DNA of 64,000 nucleotides from Adiantum capillus-veneris (taxonomy: Eukaryota; Streptophyta; Polypodiopsida; Polypodiales; Pteridaceae): positions 12,916,648 through 12,980,647 of the forward strand of contig CM043969.1 in NCBI GenBank assembly GCA_014529385.2. The letters run 5' to 3'. Of the stretch, positions 1 to 10,625 are shown one piece after another. The translations under genes and the position numbers were made by a program. The notes below the pieces were generated by a model. That model was not told the DNA's origin, made no database searches, and saw only the letters and a program-made list of their open reading frames with translations. Position 1 is the stretch's first letter. Every line of letters starts with the position of its first letter.

Positions 1-345
1 TGGCCTCTACCTCAGCTTTCTTGCGCTCTCTGATAAAGTTGGCCACCTCAGGCAAGGTTTTTCTGATATCTCCAGCTCTATAATCATCTTCTGAATTCTA
101 TCACAAATTTTCACATGAATTTATTCTCTCTCTTGGTCAGACTCATTGTCAGAGGTTGAAGAACTGGTATCTTCACACTGCCATTCCTCTTTTGCAGTCC
201 TTCCACTCTTTCCATCCACTTTCAGTTCATCAGCTAGTACATGTACCACAGCCAGCATGGTCTCAGTTATGGCTGGTACTAACTGATCTTTATCAGTCGA
301 TTGGGCTGGTATCCTCTGAATGACTCTAGCTTCGGAACTTTCTGG

Positions 346-2082
346 CTACTCTGGTAGCTTCTTGGCTAAATCCTCCGTGATTTTAGCCGCTAGTTCCCTC
401 TGCTCTTGCCACTCATCTACCACCTTTTCTTTACCTTTGGCCTTCCAAACATCTCTTTGTTGATCCCACTTGTTGTTGTTAGGATTGACTGGTGCTTTTG
501 AAGTGTCTAGGATTTCTTCAATGACTACACCCTTGCTTCTAGTAACTACCCTGACTGGGACTGGCTCTGGTGCCTTAGCCTCATTAGTAGTAGTTACAGG
601 TGCATCTGGGCATTGGGCTGCAAAATGGCCATACTTACCACAAGTATAGCAATTCATGCTCCTATTCTGAAAGTTGCCTTGTCCTCTGCCTCTGCCCATA
701 CCTGGTTGGAATCGGCCACGTCCCTGACCAATACCACTGGTACCTGGTCTCTCCTCTTGAACTACTTTGACTGGTTCTACCTTCACTGGTTCAGTGTAGG
801 CAACCACTGACAGATCTTTGCCTTTCTTAAAGTGGTGGATTTTGATGCCACAATTATTCCATAGGTGACCAAAAGCCTTACAGTAGGTACATTGTGGACA
901 TTCATTGGAGATATGGTCCTTGGATTTTCATCTTGAACACCAAGTCTCCATCTTTCAAACTGACTGTCTTGTGTGGCTAATTTCGGCAATCTGTTTAGCC
1001 ATTTCTTCAATTTTCTTGGTCAAGGATCCCTTCTTTGATTTCTCCTTTGCTCATTCATTAGAGCTGCTCTTGGAGCTACTGGACATCTCACTAGAATTAG
1101 AACTTTCAGTAGCAGAGCTACTGCTACTGGTCCTTCACTTCTTGTGGCTCTTTTCCTTCTTGGCCCGCTGTTCGAGATTCAATGCCCTTTGGACCAGATC
1201 ATTGAATTTCTTAGTAGGGGCTGGTACCTCTTGTTCCCTAAGCTTTTTGCTTCTGAACCCATTCAGGAACCGTGCCCTCAACCTCTTCTTAGATGGCGGT
1301 TCCTGTATAACTGCCTGGTTAGCTCCCTGATCTTTTCCACATAACTGTAGACCGATAAATTTCTCTGTTTGATCTTATCTAATTCACTGAGAATATCTTC
1401 GTCCCCTCTATTGTCGGAATATTCCAACCTGAAGGCTTTGAGAAATTTGTTATATGATCTGAGCTGGCAGGCCGGGTAATGGTAATGCCATTTCCTCGCT
1501 GCCTCCTTCAAGGTTTGTGGAAAATATTCCCCCCAATAATCTTCATCAATATTTTTCAGTTTAGTATACTGCTGGAAAGCCTGTATGTGAACGTCTGGAT
1601 CATCCTTCTTCCCTCCCTTGAATATTGGAAAAGAAATCTTCAAGGAAGCTGTGTAATCATTCCGATTACTAGTGATCCTACCACTTCTCTTCTTGGATTC
1701 AGAATGACGCTTGGGAGTCTTCTTGCAATTTTCAATGTTAGCATCCCAATCAATCTCTGTCTCTGTCTTAGTGTCAGTGTCTTCTTTGGTTTTTCTGCTA
1801 GAAGTACGGTGACTACCTTTACTTCCCTTGGTATCCTTATCTCTCTGCCGGGACCGAGAACTCTTGGAACTCTTGGCCTTCCGTGCTTCCCGTTCTACCC
1901 GTCGGCGTCGAGAATGACTAGAGTGTTGTGAGTCCTGCGCCTCATAAGCCTTGACTATGCTCCTCCTGAGCCTCAGTGTCAGTCATCTTCTCTTGCTTGG
2001 GGTCAGACTCTCTTCCTAACTCCTCAGGATTGGGGTCAACACGAATGGTGGATTTCCGGCCACAACTAGATTTTGGTGCCAT
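346..2082 (-). pseudogene. G1 gag remnant with two CCHC zinc knuckles
   Basis: Gag binds and packages the element RNA in virus-like particles. The likely start is the ATG at 2082 (MAPKSSCGRKS), but this frame stops after about 46 codons. Open stretches in other frames follow: 1643-1278 has a retrotransposon-gag core (YWGEYFPQTLKEAARKWHYH, then a YSYVEKIRELTRQLYR-like stretch). Near 890-848 lies CTYCKAFGHLWNNC, and near 655-614 CYTCGKYGHFAAQC, both C-x2-C-x4-H-x4-C knuckles. A Gly/Arg-rich linker (GRGRFQPGMGRGRG) sits between them, as is common for RNA-binding Gag tails. Several frameshifts and stops separate the pieces, so no full Gag can be made. Family assignment to Ty3/gypsy rests on the gag core and knuckles; no pol is visible to confirm it. 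Confidence 0.75.
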
Positions 2083-2194
2083 TGCTGAAGACTTCCAAAT
2101 GGGAGAAGAGTATTTCAGTCAATGAGCTTCAGCTCGAGCCACCATGATTGCCAAAATGGAATTGGAGCTGATCTCTTAAGATAGCTAATTCCAG

Positions 2195-2984
2195 TGTTAG
2201 AAGATTTCATCTACTAGTGTAGGAAGATTTCAGACAGTTGACTGGACAGGAATCAGAAATTAGACTGGAATTTGGATACTGAAATAAGAATCATACTTAT
2301 GTATTGGAACTAAGGTTCAGATTCAGATTCAGAAGACTGGACGAGAAGTAAGTGTAACTAGAATATATGCCATGATTGGAATTACAGATCAAGATTACAG
2401 CGAATATGATTTACAGAGAGAAAGTACAGTCGACAATACTGCCAATGATTCTCAAGTACAAGTATAGCCAAGGCGCTAACCCACATGATAGCAATTGCCA
2501 ACCCGATTACAATGTAATGGGCCCTATTTATACACTTCGAGTTTAATGTAGTAATCACCATAGTAATTACTAAGTAATTTGCTGCCCATCTCCTAAGAAG
2601 ACATTCCCACACAGTGAACTATCCAGCGGTCTACAACACTCTCTCTCTCTCTATCATGCATCGAGACCAGTGCAAGATGACCCATTCCCGTGATATCACA
2701 TTATTATCCACATGAAATACAAGAACATGTAAGTGAATATGGTGGATATGTTTGTACAATGTTCTTGGTAGAAGAATACCCAAATATATCAATATATAAT
2801 CCTAGCAGCTAGGGATCTTTCCCATCTATAATTTGAAAGTAGTTGACGAAATATACCTAAACAACATGCCATACCTACTTATCTACCTACCTTAAATTTG
2901 GGAATTATCCCCTTCTCTCAATCTATGATACACGCTAGCAATAACTTCCCTTCTTCAATAGTTTTCTCTCTGCATTCCCTCTCA
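2195..2984 (-). repeat. probable 5' LTR of G1
   Basis: This AT-rich block lies upstream of the G1 gag. It begins TGAGAGGG and ends TAACA in element orientation, and contains a TATA-like box at 2525-2532. Just inside it, 2194-2181 reads CTGGAATTAGCTATC, a poor match to the initiator-Met PBS (TGGTATCAGAGC). The second LTR is outside the window, so the ends cannot be proved here. Confidence 0.45.
2525..2532 (-). promoter_or_regulatory. TATA-like box in G1 LTR
   Basis: The minus strand reads TATAAATA here, followed by a GC-richer stretch. This suits RNA polymerase II initiation inside an LTR, about 440 bp upstream of the gag ATG. Confidence 0.5.
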
Positions 2985-3815
2985 GATACGAGCAACAGAA
3001 GAGAGTAAGTCCTCTATCTATTGTTTACGTGGTTATAAGGGTCGTACGCCACAAGCCAGGTCAATAAATCTAGGATTCTAATGAAGCTATTTCCTAACAT
3101 AAAGATGTTCAATCCCATGACATATTTAGAATCCATAAACAACGTCTTTTTCCCCACGTTTAAGAGGCACGGCCGCCATCCATAAACCATAAATATGATA
3201 TGAGACTTAGTCTAAACTAAATAGTAATCTTGTGTCACATAGATTTGGGCCATTTCAACTCTTGGCGCAATGAATTTCTAATTTCACTTCTCTTAATAAG
3301 AGGGAGTGGAAGTTTCTCGACTAGTCGCGACCACCGATCCTTGACTAGCAACCTGAGCCAGCCCCCACTTTCCACCCCACACTCATACTTTTTAACACAC
3401 TATTTTACATATACAAACAGTGTTCCTTAATTAATTTCAAACACAGGTTCTTTTATACAGCCCTTCAAACAATACCAAAACAATTCAAACAAGGCCTAAT
3501 GAAGACAACCCTATACCTCAACAAAAAAACTTTTCCAATTTCTTATGAGTTTGCTGCTACCCGTGGACTTTCTCTGTCTAACCAACAGAGTCTTTGCAAA
3601 GGATTTGTTTGCTAACTTCAAATTGCGCAACCTTCCCATCTCGCTAACCACGAAGCATCCCGCTACCGGCAAGGTATCTTGCTAACCGGCAGGCATCCCG
3701 CTACCTACGAGGCATCCCCCTAATCGCGAGGCATCTTGCTAACCGCGAGGCATTCCGCTACCCACATGGAATCGCGCTAACCGCGAGGAATGAAAGAGAG
3801 CCGATAGCCTCAATT
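2985..3815 (-). repeat. LTR-like repeat, copy A
   Basis: In reverse complement this block matches copy B (9914-10344 and 19265-19635) along most of its length. Shared parts are the 19-bp minisatellite, a stretch with a degraded TATA (TGTATAAAAG in place of TATATAAAAG), the TTAATAAGAG region and an end at GTTGCTCGTATCT. The U5-like phrase with ATAACCACGTAAAC recalls plant LTRs. Copy A sits directly downstream of a G2 RT fragment. It ends where G1 begins, so its continuation may lie left of the window. Confidence 0.65.
3642..3790 (-). repeat. 19-bp minisatellite, about 8 units (copy A)
   Basis: Degenerate 19-bp units of the form TGCTAACCGCGAGGCATCC repeat about eight times, alternating CTAACC and CTACC variants. 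The same unit occurs in inverse orientation in copy B at 9914-10026, so the array belongs to the U3-like part of this repeat family. Confidence 0.8.
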
Positions 3816-4054
3816 TAGAGAATTTGCGATGCCCAAGGCAAAGTGCTAGGTCTAATGAAACGACAGGCGAGGTAGTCATCCAATTGATTCTCAACCTCCT
3901 TGGCCTCACTAGCACTCATACGATAAGGTGGTTTACTTACCGGTTTCGTGCTTGACAGAACATCTATGCCATGTTTCACATCACGTGTAGGGGATAAACC
4001 GGGCGGTAAATCACTTAAGAATACATCACTATACTTCGTGACTAAGTGACTCAA
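3815..4054 (-). pseudogene. G2 reverse transcriptase, N-terminal fragment
   Basis: The translation contains the conserved entry to a gypsy RT: a DLPPGLSPTRDVKHGIDV stretch, then KPPYRMSASEAKEVENQLDD and RFIRPSTLPWASQIL. In autonomous elements this is followed by the VDYR motif and the catalytic YxDD/FxDD box. Here a TAA follows PWASQIL and the sequence changes into repeat copy A, so palm, thumb and active site are gone. About 80 of roughly 500 RT-RH residues remain. Confidence 0.85.
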
Positions 4055-4240
4055 CTTTCGTCGTGCAAAAGGAGAAAGTAAACTAGAGTTAGGCTGGATG
4101 GAGAATCTTTTAATTCCTTTAATGTTTGTTTGACAGTAGTTGCATGTTGCTCAATGTAATCAAAATTGAGAGCACTTTGCTCTTTAGAATTGTTAGCACT
4201 TTGCTTTTCATTAAAATTAATTGCACTTTGCATACCATAA

Positions 4241-4729
4241 CTAAACTTCCACATCACTTTGATCTTGAGAATTCGCAAGACTTGGAGACAAGCAGTAACA
4301 CAAATATATTGAAGATCTATTAAATCTACTTTCTATAAAATAGAAAGCTCGGTTGTATATATAAGAGGTGTATATGGTATATTTTCCAAAGCACATGTTT
4401 ACAAAGGATAAGGAGTTGTCTTCACAACTAGTGTGCAATGTGTTTCCTAAACCATGCAGCCACTCTCGTCCTAAAACTACATCAGCAAAATCCATGTTCA
4501 TAACTTGAGAGTCAAGGGTCATCGTATGATCTTGAACAATAAGCTCAACCCCTTGAACTACCGTGTCCCATACTTCTTTATCATTTCCATACATTTGTTC
4601 TATCACATAATTGTGGGAGCAGGGAGTCTGTGTAAGCTTCAATTTGTTGACTAGCTTATAGTTCAAGAAGTTGTGAGTTGCACCATAATCCACTAAAACT
4701 AAAACACGTTGTCCGGTTAATAGTACCAT
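4241..4729 (-). pseudogene. G2 aspartic protease remnant
   Basis: The retroviral-type aspartic protease cuts the Gag-Pol polyprotein. The catalytic triplet region reads LVLVDYGATHNFLNYKLV; the usual D-S-G or D-T-G is D-Y-G, which should abolish or weaken activity. The C-terminal hallmark is visible as DVVLGREWLHGLGNT, matching the family pattern in which a Gly and a Trp-Leu close the fold. After residue about 115 the sequence degenerates before RT resumes at 4054. It lies directly downstream of gag on the same strand. Confidence 0.8.
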
Positions 4730-4738
4730 GCATGAGAA

Positions 4739-5925
4739 CTAACTCATGTGGGGGCCAAAGGTGGGCTGCCACATTGAAACAGGCACACAGCACTTGTGCT
4801 TTTCTTCCATATGAAGAACCTCTACATCACAATATTTAGGAGATGAATCTAATGTGAGGCGTTGCACTGTGTGCATGGCCTTTTCTTTGCCTTGCAAAAG
4901 AGGACAATCCTTCTTGTTATGGTTGTCCAAAAGACATGTGAAACACAAATTGTGTTTCTTTGCACGCTCAAAATGGGCAGTGGTTCTGAGAGACCCACAT
5001 GGAGTATCTTGTGATTGCTTAGGCTGCTTAGCCTCTTGTGGGCGCGGAGAGGTATATTGTCTCTTGTTCCTCTTGGAACGTTTGGGAGATCTACCTTTCC
5101 ATTGGCTCTTAGCCGAATTGCTCTTAGCAAATGTATTCTTAGAGTAGGGAACATTTCCCTTCCTCTCTTGTCATCATCATATCTTTGGGCATGAACGATG
5201 GCTTCTTCCAAAGTTTTTGGATGTTGGGTCTTGACATGAAGACGATAGTCTTTGTCAAGACCCCTATTAAAATGTTGTATCTTTTGGAATTCATCTAAAC
5301 CTTCTAGTCTTAATATGATTTCCAAATAATTAGAAAGATATTGAGTGAGAGAGAGGTTAGTCATGCGGCATGCATCCCATGCTAACCAATTCTTATCTTC
5401 TTCATTGGAGTCCAAAAACTCTTTGGAGAAAGAAGTTTGAAACGCAGCCCAAGAAGATGGAGGACGAGCATCTATTGGAAATGTCATCCACCATTTATAG
5501 GCCTTGCCTTTAAGAGATATACTTGTTTCCACAACTATCTTAATATCTGGGGTGTGTCTTAGCCTATGAATATCACTCCATTTGTGTAAGAACGTATTGA
5601 TCGCATCCTTGTTGCGATCACGCTCATCATCGTGAAACTCAAGAATGGTGATATTGTTAAGTAATGCATTGCTACCTTCTGCATCTTCTGAAGCACTTGC
5701 CTCATGGACTCCTTGAGTTGTGTGAGCTTGGGCTCCTTGATCCGTCTGTGAATTCATAAATTTCACAAGTAGCTCAGTAAGGTTTGTAACATTTTCATTT
5801 AGTGCAAAGAGGTTGCGTTCAAGTATGCTTTGGAAATTTTCCAAATTCTTGAAACCAGCCATATCTACAAGGCCATGATCTCCTAGATCACCATCGTTAT
5901 CCATATTAATATCAACATCATCCAT
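4739..5925 (-). pseudogene. G2 gag
   Basis: Gag forms the particle and binds RNA. I prefer the ATG at 5925 (MDDVDINMDNDGDLGDHG) over the upstream one at 6030, because the longer N-terminus reads like leader. The retrotransposon-gag core is clear near residues 125-230: KGKAYKWWMTFPIDARPP and SWAAFQTSFSKEFLDSN, then LTQYLSNYLEIILRLEGL. A frameshift near 4950-5150 moves the nucleocapsid part into another frame (4948-4739), where CFTCLLDNHNKKDC is an intact C-x2-C-x4-H-x4-C knuckle. It is therefore a broken but recognisable gag, 5' of the protease remnant. Confidence 0.82.
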
Positions 5926-6649
5926 GGTGACTAGATTTTGATGTGCATGCTCAAAATCAAGTGTGTGTAGGTAGAATATCCTCGTTGGCCATGGTAAACA
6001 CACCCTAATGCAGAGAGAGAAAAACGTCAACTTGTACCTTGTAAAGATTAAAGTCTTTGTGTTTTGTTCTTTGTAAGAGCACTTTCGTTGATTCTTAACA
6101 AAAACTCATTGTTTTTTTAAGGTTTTTATTCACTTGTGAAGCTTCTTCCTTGAAGAAAAAAAAAATTTGGAAGAAAACTTGACTTTCTCTAAGAAGGAAG
6201 TATTAAGCTACTTCCTTGAAGTTTGTAGCTTCCCTTCCCTTCTAGTTTTCTTTGTCAATTTAAGTAAGCTATCTTTTCTTGTTGTATACAACAAGGCTCA
6301 ATAGCTTGGATAGTAGGGTGTTGGCCTCTTACTCATGGGGTGGGCTCAACCCTTCTTCATGCAAGGGTTTAGAGGGACTTCCCATGCATGCAACCAACAG
6401 CAACAACGGAGCCTCGGTGTCATAGATTTTTCGACCAAGTTTTCATTGGTCGCCCGTTGTGGAGGATGAAGGTGGGGCGGCTACGGCTCACGGGCTGGCC
6501 TCCCGTGCTATGCACAAAACTCTGTGCATGTCTTTCTTTTTGCTTCATTGTGGAGGGCATGCATGTTTCCCATCTGTTGCCTGCGGATTGTGAGAGAGAA
6601 GACGCACGTCGCATGCACGTGCAACCCACTTTTCCCCTTTTCCAAAATA

Positions 6650-6661
6650 GCTCAGATACCA
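6650..6661 (-). other. G2 primer-binding site, initiator-Met tRNA type
   Basis: The minus strand reads TGGTATCTGAGC, one base from the plant consensus TGGTATCAGAGC. It lies one base inside the LTR terminus (CA at 6664-6663) and about 725 bp upstream of the gag ATG, the expected place for priming minus-strand DNA synthesis. Confidence 0.8.
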
Positions 6662-6693
6662 GTGAAAGGAAATGAGTAATGTCATATGCTAAT

Positions 6694-6882
6694 CTCCATC
6701 CAACCATGCTATCTTATAGCCTCCTCCTCGGATACACATAGGCCTTGTCCATAGGACCCATGTCCTTACATTATCCCTCCCCCCCCCTTGTCTCCACCCA
6801 ACCATGCTATCTTATAGGCTCCCCCTAGCATACCCACTGTCCGGCGGTGCCGCTGGCCTTGCCCGTAGGACTCGTGTCCTTA
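6694..6882 (-). repeat. imperfect tandem duplication in G2 LTR
   Basis: Two copies of a block starting CCAACCATGCTATCTTATAG and ending GTCCTTACA lie about 100 bp apart, separated by a run of C. The second copy carries an extra GTCCGGCGGTGCCGC segment. Confidence 0.7.
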
Positions 6883-7063
6883 CAAAAAGTAACGCTTACC
6901 GCTGTTCTAATGAGGTAAAAAATGCAACTTATGCATGAATATTGTCCCCACTTTTAAAGCTTAAACAACTTGCCTCCATTTCTCTTGGACTTTTCTTGGC
7001 AAGTGTCCACACGACACACAACCATACACACTTTTTGAGTTCACACAGAGTAAGTATGTGTTA

Positions 7064-7206
7064 CTTTGGACATGTGGCCTAGCCAAGCTTAGAAAAGAAG
7101 GACTAGAGTCAACTTTGTAAATAAGGAAGGACACACTTTGGACATGTGGCCTAGCCAAGCTTAGAAAAGAAGGACTAGAGTCAACTTTGTAAATAAAGAA
7201 GGACAC
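7064..7206 (-). repeat. 72-bp tandem duplication in G2 LTR
   Basis: Two nearly identical 72-bp units run from CTTTGGACATGTGGCCTAGC to AAGGACACA. The period is a multiple of three, so a spurious 81-codon frame stays open through both. A single related unit occurs in the G3 LTR near 54005-54060. Confidence 0.85.
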
Positions 7207-7921
7207 ATCTAACCTTAAACTTTAGCTTTTCTTTTTCAATTATTAAAAAGCATAAACTTACCCTTTATTTAAATTATCTTGAGTGTAAGACCTTTGCACA
7301 AACCTTTGGAGGCTTTATGAACCTGCCTTGGACTAGGGCCGTCATGTTAATTTAGGACATTCCAAACTAGAATGTATTGTGGTAGAATAAAACTCACCCT
7401 TGGGCTTTAAAGCTTTACCTCTTCTTCAAAATTGTAGCACAGTATTTTTGAGGTGTCGTGAAGCTCGTCGCAAAACTTGCTAAATTTAGACCTACTAAAT
7501 TTAAACTATTTATGGAAAGTTAGAAATGTATAATAAGGCTTCCCAGAATGCATACTTGAAGTCTATAATTACTAGAGCTTAGCATAACTACTTTCTATTT
7601 TTAGACTCCTAGATCTGCTTTAGGTAACTTCCTTTGTCATGTCCTTCCTTGACATGTAGACTGGAATAACTAGACAACAATTGCTCTTGCTCTTTTATGA
7701 ACTTCTCACCTTTTAGTCCCAAGCCTTTAACCGAGTCGGTCCATAAGCACTTAAATCAACTTCACATATTCTCTTTTATTTTTCTCAAATTTAAGTGGCC
7801 AAATTAAGATAGGAAATACTTTTAGAAGGCTAGACATTAATACTTTTAGAAGGCTAGACATTAATTTTTATGAGAGAGAGAGAGAGAAACTTTTAGAAGG
7901 TTAGAAATTAGTTTTCATATA

Positions 7922-7924
<3 letters not shown>

Positions 7925-7957
<33 letters not shown>
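7925..7957. repeat. (GA)n microsatellite
   Basis: A GA tract with one ATA interruption between the outer end of the G2 LTR and the solo LTR. Confidence 0.9.
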
Positions 7958-7958
<1 letters not shown>

Positions 7959-7979
7959 TGTGTGTATATGTGGTTGAAG

Positions 7980-8686
7980 TGTTAAGTATGGAGCTTGATT
8001 TACCCCTTGTAATTTTTTGTATTAAAAACTCACATTTAGAAGCCCCCTGTTATGAGGAGAAGCCATCGTGCGTGAAGAAAAATCACTCGTTGAAAACCAA
8101 AATTTTCACGGCCAGTCTCGCCGCAATATTCCTTTTTGCCGGAATATTATGGCCGGACAGTGGTCGAAAAGTGGTCGAAAAACGGTCGATCGTTTGGTCG
8201 GTTGGCCGGTCCTCGCCAGTAGTCAATGGCCGGTGGCGGATTTCAAAGGCGGACTTGTCTTCTCAAGGGCGGCCACACATGGGCAGATTGGAGAGTCTGT
8301 TTGGACTTGTCTACATAAGGACGGCTACACACGACTGCCTCTCATGAGAGAGGGTAGCCCTTTTGGCTTATAAAAGGAGGCCATTTCTACACACATTTTT
8401 GAGTATGAAGTTGATGCAACAAGGTGGGTGTGACGTGGTGAGAGTGAAGCAAGGTGGGAGGTCTATTAAGGGTATAATCCCTTTGTAATCTACTTCTTGT
8501 TTGAAGTCCTAAAGCCATTGAGTGGCTGCTTTCCCGTGGATGTAGCCTACATTGGGTAAACCACGTATATTGTGCTCTCTCTCTCTCTCTCTCTCTCTAC
8601 TCTATAATCTCTCGTGTGTGAAAATCTGTCTCTCTCCATTGATTAAGCTACTCAAATATCTATTTAGTTACATCTATTTCCTAACA
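7980..8686 (+). mobile_element. solo LTR (copia-like) with TSD TGAAG
   Basis: A 707-bp unit starts TGTTAAGTATGG and ends TTTCCTAACA, giving the short inverted termini TGTTA/TAACA. It is flanked by TGAAG on both sides (7975-7979 and 8687-8691). Inside are a TATA box (8368-8376) and a U5-like segment ending GGTAAACCACGTATATTGTG, followed by a CT tract; the phrase resembles the R-U5 region of plant copia LTRs. No PBS or internal region follows. This is the product expected from recombination between the two LTRs of a full element. Confidence 0.8.
8368..8376 (+). promoter_or_regulatory. TATA box of the solo LTR
   Basis: TTATAAAAG in a GC-richer context (GGCTTATAAAAGGAGGCC), 388 bp from the LTR start. 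This is a typical LTR promoter position. Confidence 0.6.
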
Positions 8687-8691
8687 TGAAG

Positions 8692-9500
8692 GCCAGTGGC
8701 ACTGCAGAGTGTAGCAAGAAACAAGAGGAAGGAAGGCAACATGTGCATACACGCACATACACACAGAGACGTTAGATATGGTGACTGCGGTGGTGATGTG
8801 GAGTGTGTTGGAAGTCAATGTGAGTAGGTGCGTGGGTGTGCACATGGGCGGTGTGTATGGTTATGAACGCATGGGTGTGTTGAAGTCTAAAGGGATACAA
8901 AGTCAGAGAAAGAGGAGAGAGAGAGAGAGAGAGAGATGGTGCGGAGAGAAAATAGAATGGATGTGTGTGTGTGTGTGTGTGTGGTTATGAGAGAGTGTCT
9001 ATATGTGTTTTAAAAAAATTATTTTTTTAAAAAAAAATTAGGGGGATTTTTTTTAAAAATAAAAATAGAAATTTATAAAATTACAATTAAAGACTTAAAA
9101 AAGAAAACTATCTTTTAAAATAAGAAAAATAACCAAAAAGAGGTATTAAAAAAAAGTGGGAAAGGGAGTTTGTGTGGTGTGGGGGTGCAAGATTGATTTT
9201 TTAAAATAAATTACAAAACTGCTCAAAACATTTAAAAATTTGGCTGAGAATCTAAAAAATGTTTAAAACTACACAACAATGTCAAAATTAACCAAATTTA
9301 ATGAAGTTCATGGGCTTGCAATGCACATTCTAGTGCATTTACACACATAAATTTTAACAATTTTCTACCAAATAATTAGTAATTTAAAGCAATTAATTAC
9401 AAAAGGAAACTCAAAATTTACCAAAATAGTCCAAAAAATCATGAAACTCTTTCTACTCAAAATGTAGTATCAAACAACTAAAGATCTTACATCATAAAAT
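8692..9500. other. non-coding, low-complexity stretch
   Basis: No credible gene is visible. The stretch has GA and GT tracts (about 8915-8985), A/T homopolymer-rich sequence near 9010-9160 and AT-rich unique-looking DNA beyond. Confidence 0.6.
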
Positions 9501-9913
9501 TGTCAAAGTCGTCGACCAGCCTCAAACACGGAAGGTAATCAAACATGTCGCTAATCCGTTAAGACAAAGTTATGATTCTGCATTGCTATTCATGATGACT
9601 TGGGAAGCTAAGCATAGGGAACCCCTTAAACTGTCCAAGAAACGTGATTCTATCACAAGAAACAAGCACATGTTTTCATAGATTAGTGAAAGAACTGTTT
9701 GTTAAATTATCACTGTTTGTTGAACTGTTATTGCTTAATAAATTGTATCGTTTGATAAGTGGTTACTGGTTGAATGAAGAATTGGTTGATCATGTTTGAA
9801 GAATTATCTAAAGAGAAAAATTATTGAAAGAATATCTCTTGTTTCTCTCGGGTAGCGAGATGATTCCGCGATTAGCGGAGATTAAGCTTAGGTTATCGGT
9901 TCTCTTTTGTTCC

Positions 9914-10026
9914 TCGCTATTAGCGGGATGCCACGAGGTTAGCAAGATGCCCCGTGGTTAGAGGTATGCCTCGCGGGTAGCAGGATGCCTGGTGGTTAGC
10001 AAGATGCCTCGCGGGTAGGGAGATGG
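9914..10026 (+). repeat. 19-bp minisatellite, about 6 units (copy B)
   Basis: Units such as GGTTAGCAAGATGCCTCGC repeat with a 19-bp period and alternate TTAGC and GTAGC variants. It is the reverse-complement counterpart of the array at 3642-3790. Confidence 0.8.
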
Positions 10027-10202
10027 GAAGGTTTCACAATTCACAGCTAGCAAATAAATCCTTTGCAAAGGCTCTGTTGGTTAGATAGAGAAAGTCCGCG
10101 GGTAGCGGCAAACTCATAAGAAATTGAAAAAGGTTTTTTGTTGAGATATATGGCTATCTTCATTGGACCTTGTTTGAATTGTTTTGGTATTGTTTGAAGG
10201 GC

Positions 10203-10211
10203 TATATAAAA
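10203..10211 (+). promoter_or_regulatory. TATA box in repeat copy B
   Basis: TATATAAAA followed by GAACCC. Copy A has a mutated version at the matching place, which supports this block being an LTR promoter region. Confidence 0.55.
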
Positions 10212-10339
10212 GAACCCGTGTTTCGAATTAATTAAGAAAAATTGTTTGTATATGTAAAACAATGGGGTAAAAAGTGTGAGTGTGGCATCCATGAAAGTGC
10301 AAGAGGAGTGGAGGGGTGGAAAGTGGGGGCTAGCTCAAG

Positions 10340-10344
10340 TTGCC
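10340..10344. other. TSD TTGCC, left copy (E2)
   Basis: TTGCC here is repeated at 19265-19269 immediately beyond the other LTR. This is the 5-bp duplication typical of gypsy/copia integration. Confidence 0.92.
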
Positions 10345-10594
10345 TGTGCGCTCCTTGCCGCACTGTCGAAGCAAGGGACTTGCCAATACACCGTATGCGA
10401 GCCACAAACGGCTCCAAGCACACAACAAGCCTAAAATAGCAAGCTCAAGAGAACAAAGGGTGTGTCACTCACCGCTCTACGCTCGCCTTCGTGGTGGATT
10501 CCTCGCCGCGATGAAGAAGAAGCTGCAGTCGTGCCGCGCTCAACCGCTTCGCCGCCGTCGTGCCTTCGTAATGCTCGATCGCACACACACTCTC

Positions 10595-10625
<31 letters not shown>

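Larger units (their letters stand above)
1..2984 (-). mobile_element. Ty3/gypsy-type element G1, 5' part only (LTR, leader, gag), runs off left edge
   Basis: Read on the minus strand this is the 5' end of an LTR retrotransposon: a promoter-bearing terminal region (about 2984 to 2195), a short leader, then a decayed gag reading frame from 2082 downward. PR, RT and INT would lie left of position 1, outside the window. The presumed LTR starts TGAGAGGG at 2984, directly against repeat copy A, and ends TAACA at 2195. The matching 3' LTR is out of view, so these ends are inferred from TG...CA termini and from where homology to repeat copy B stops. Confidence 0.65.
3815..7922 (-). mobile_element. 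decayed Ty3/gypsy element G2: 5' LTR, PBS, gag, PR, truncated RT
   Basis: Order on the minus strand is LTR (7922-6663), PBS (6661-6650), leader, gag (5925-4739), protease (4729-4241) and RT N-terminus (4054-3815). Coding is lost immediately after the RT RPST...PW motif, where LTR-like repeat copy A begins. RNase H, integrase and the 3' LTR are absent. Its LTR is related to the split 3' LTR of G3 (47413-47980 and 53867 onward). Confidence 0.8.
6663..7922 (-). repeat. 5' LTR of G2
   Basis: This is about 1.26 kb between the PBS and a start near 7922 (ATGAAAACTAATTTC in element orientation). The first 650 bp match the G3 3' LTR part at 47413-47980, including TATTTCCTATCTTAATTTG and the CACCCTTGGGCTTTA region in reverse complement. 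A further portion (about 7320-6890) matches 53867-54270. It therefore supplies the uninterrupted version of the LTR that is split in G3. Local duplications lie at 7064-7206, 6694-6882 and 7830-7915. Confidence 0.75.
9500..10344 (+). repeat. LTR-like repeat copy B, left part (U3 and TATA)
   Basis: Left half of copy B of the repeat also present at 2985-3815. It holds an AT-rich U3-like section, the 19-bp minisatellite, a TATA box and the start of the transcribed part. It is interrupted at 10344 by E2 and resumes at 19265; the TTGCC TSD of E2 lies at the break. The left boundary (about 9500) is a guess, since copy A lacks this portion. Confidence 0.55.
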
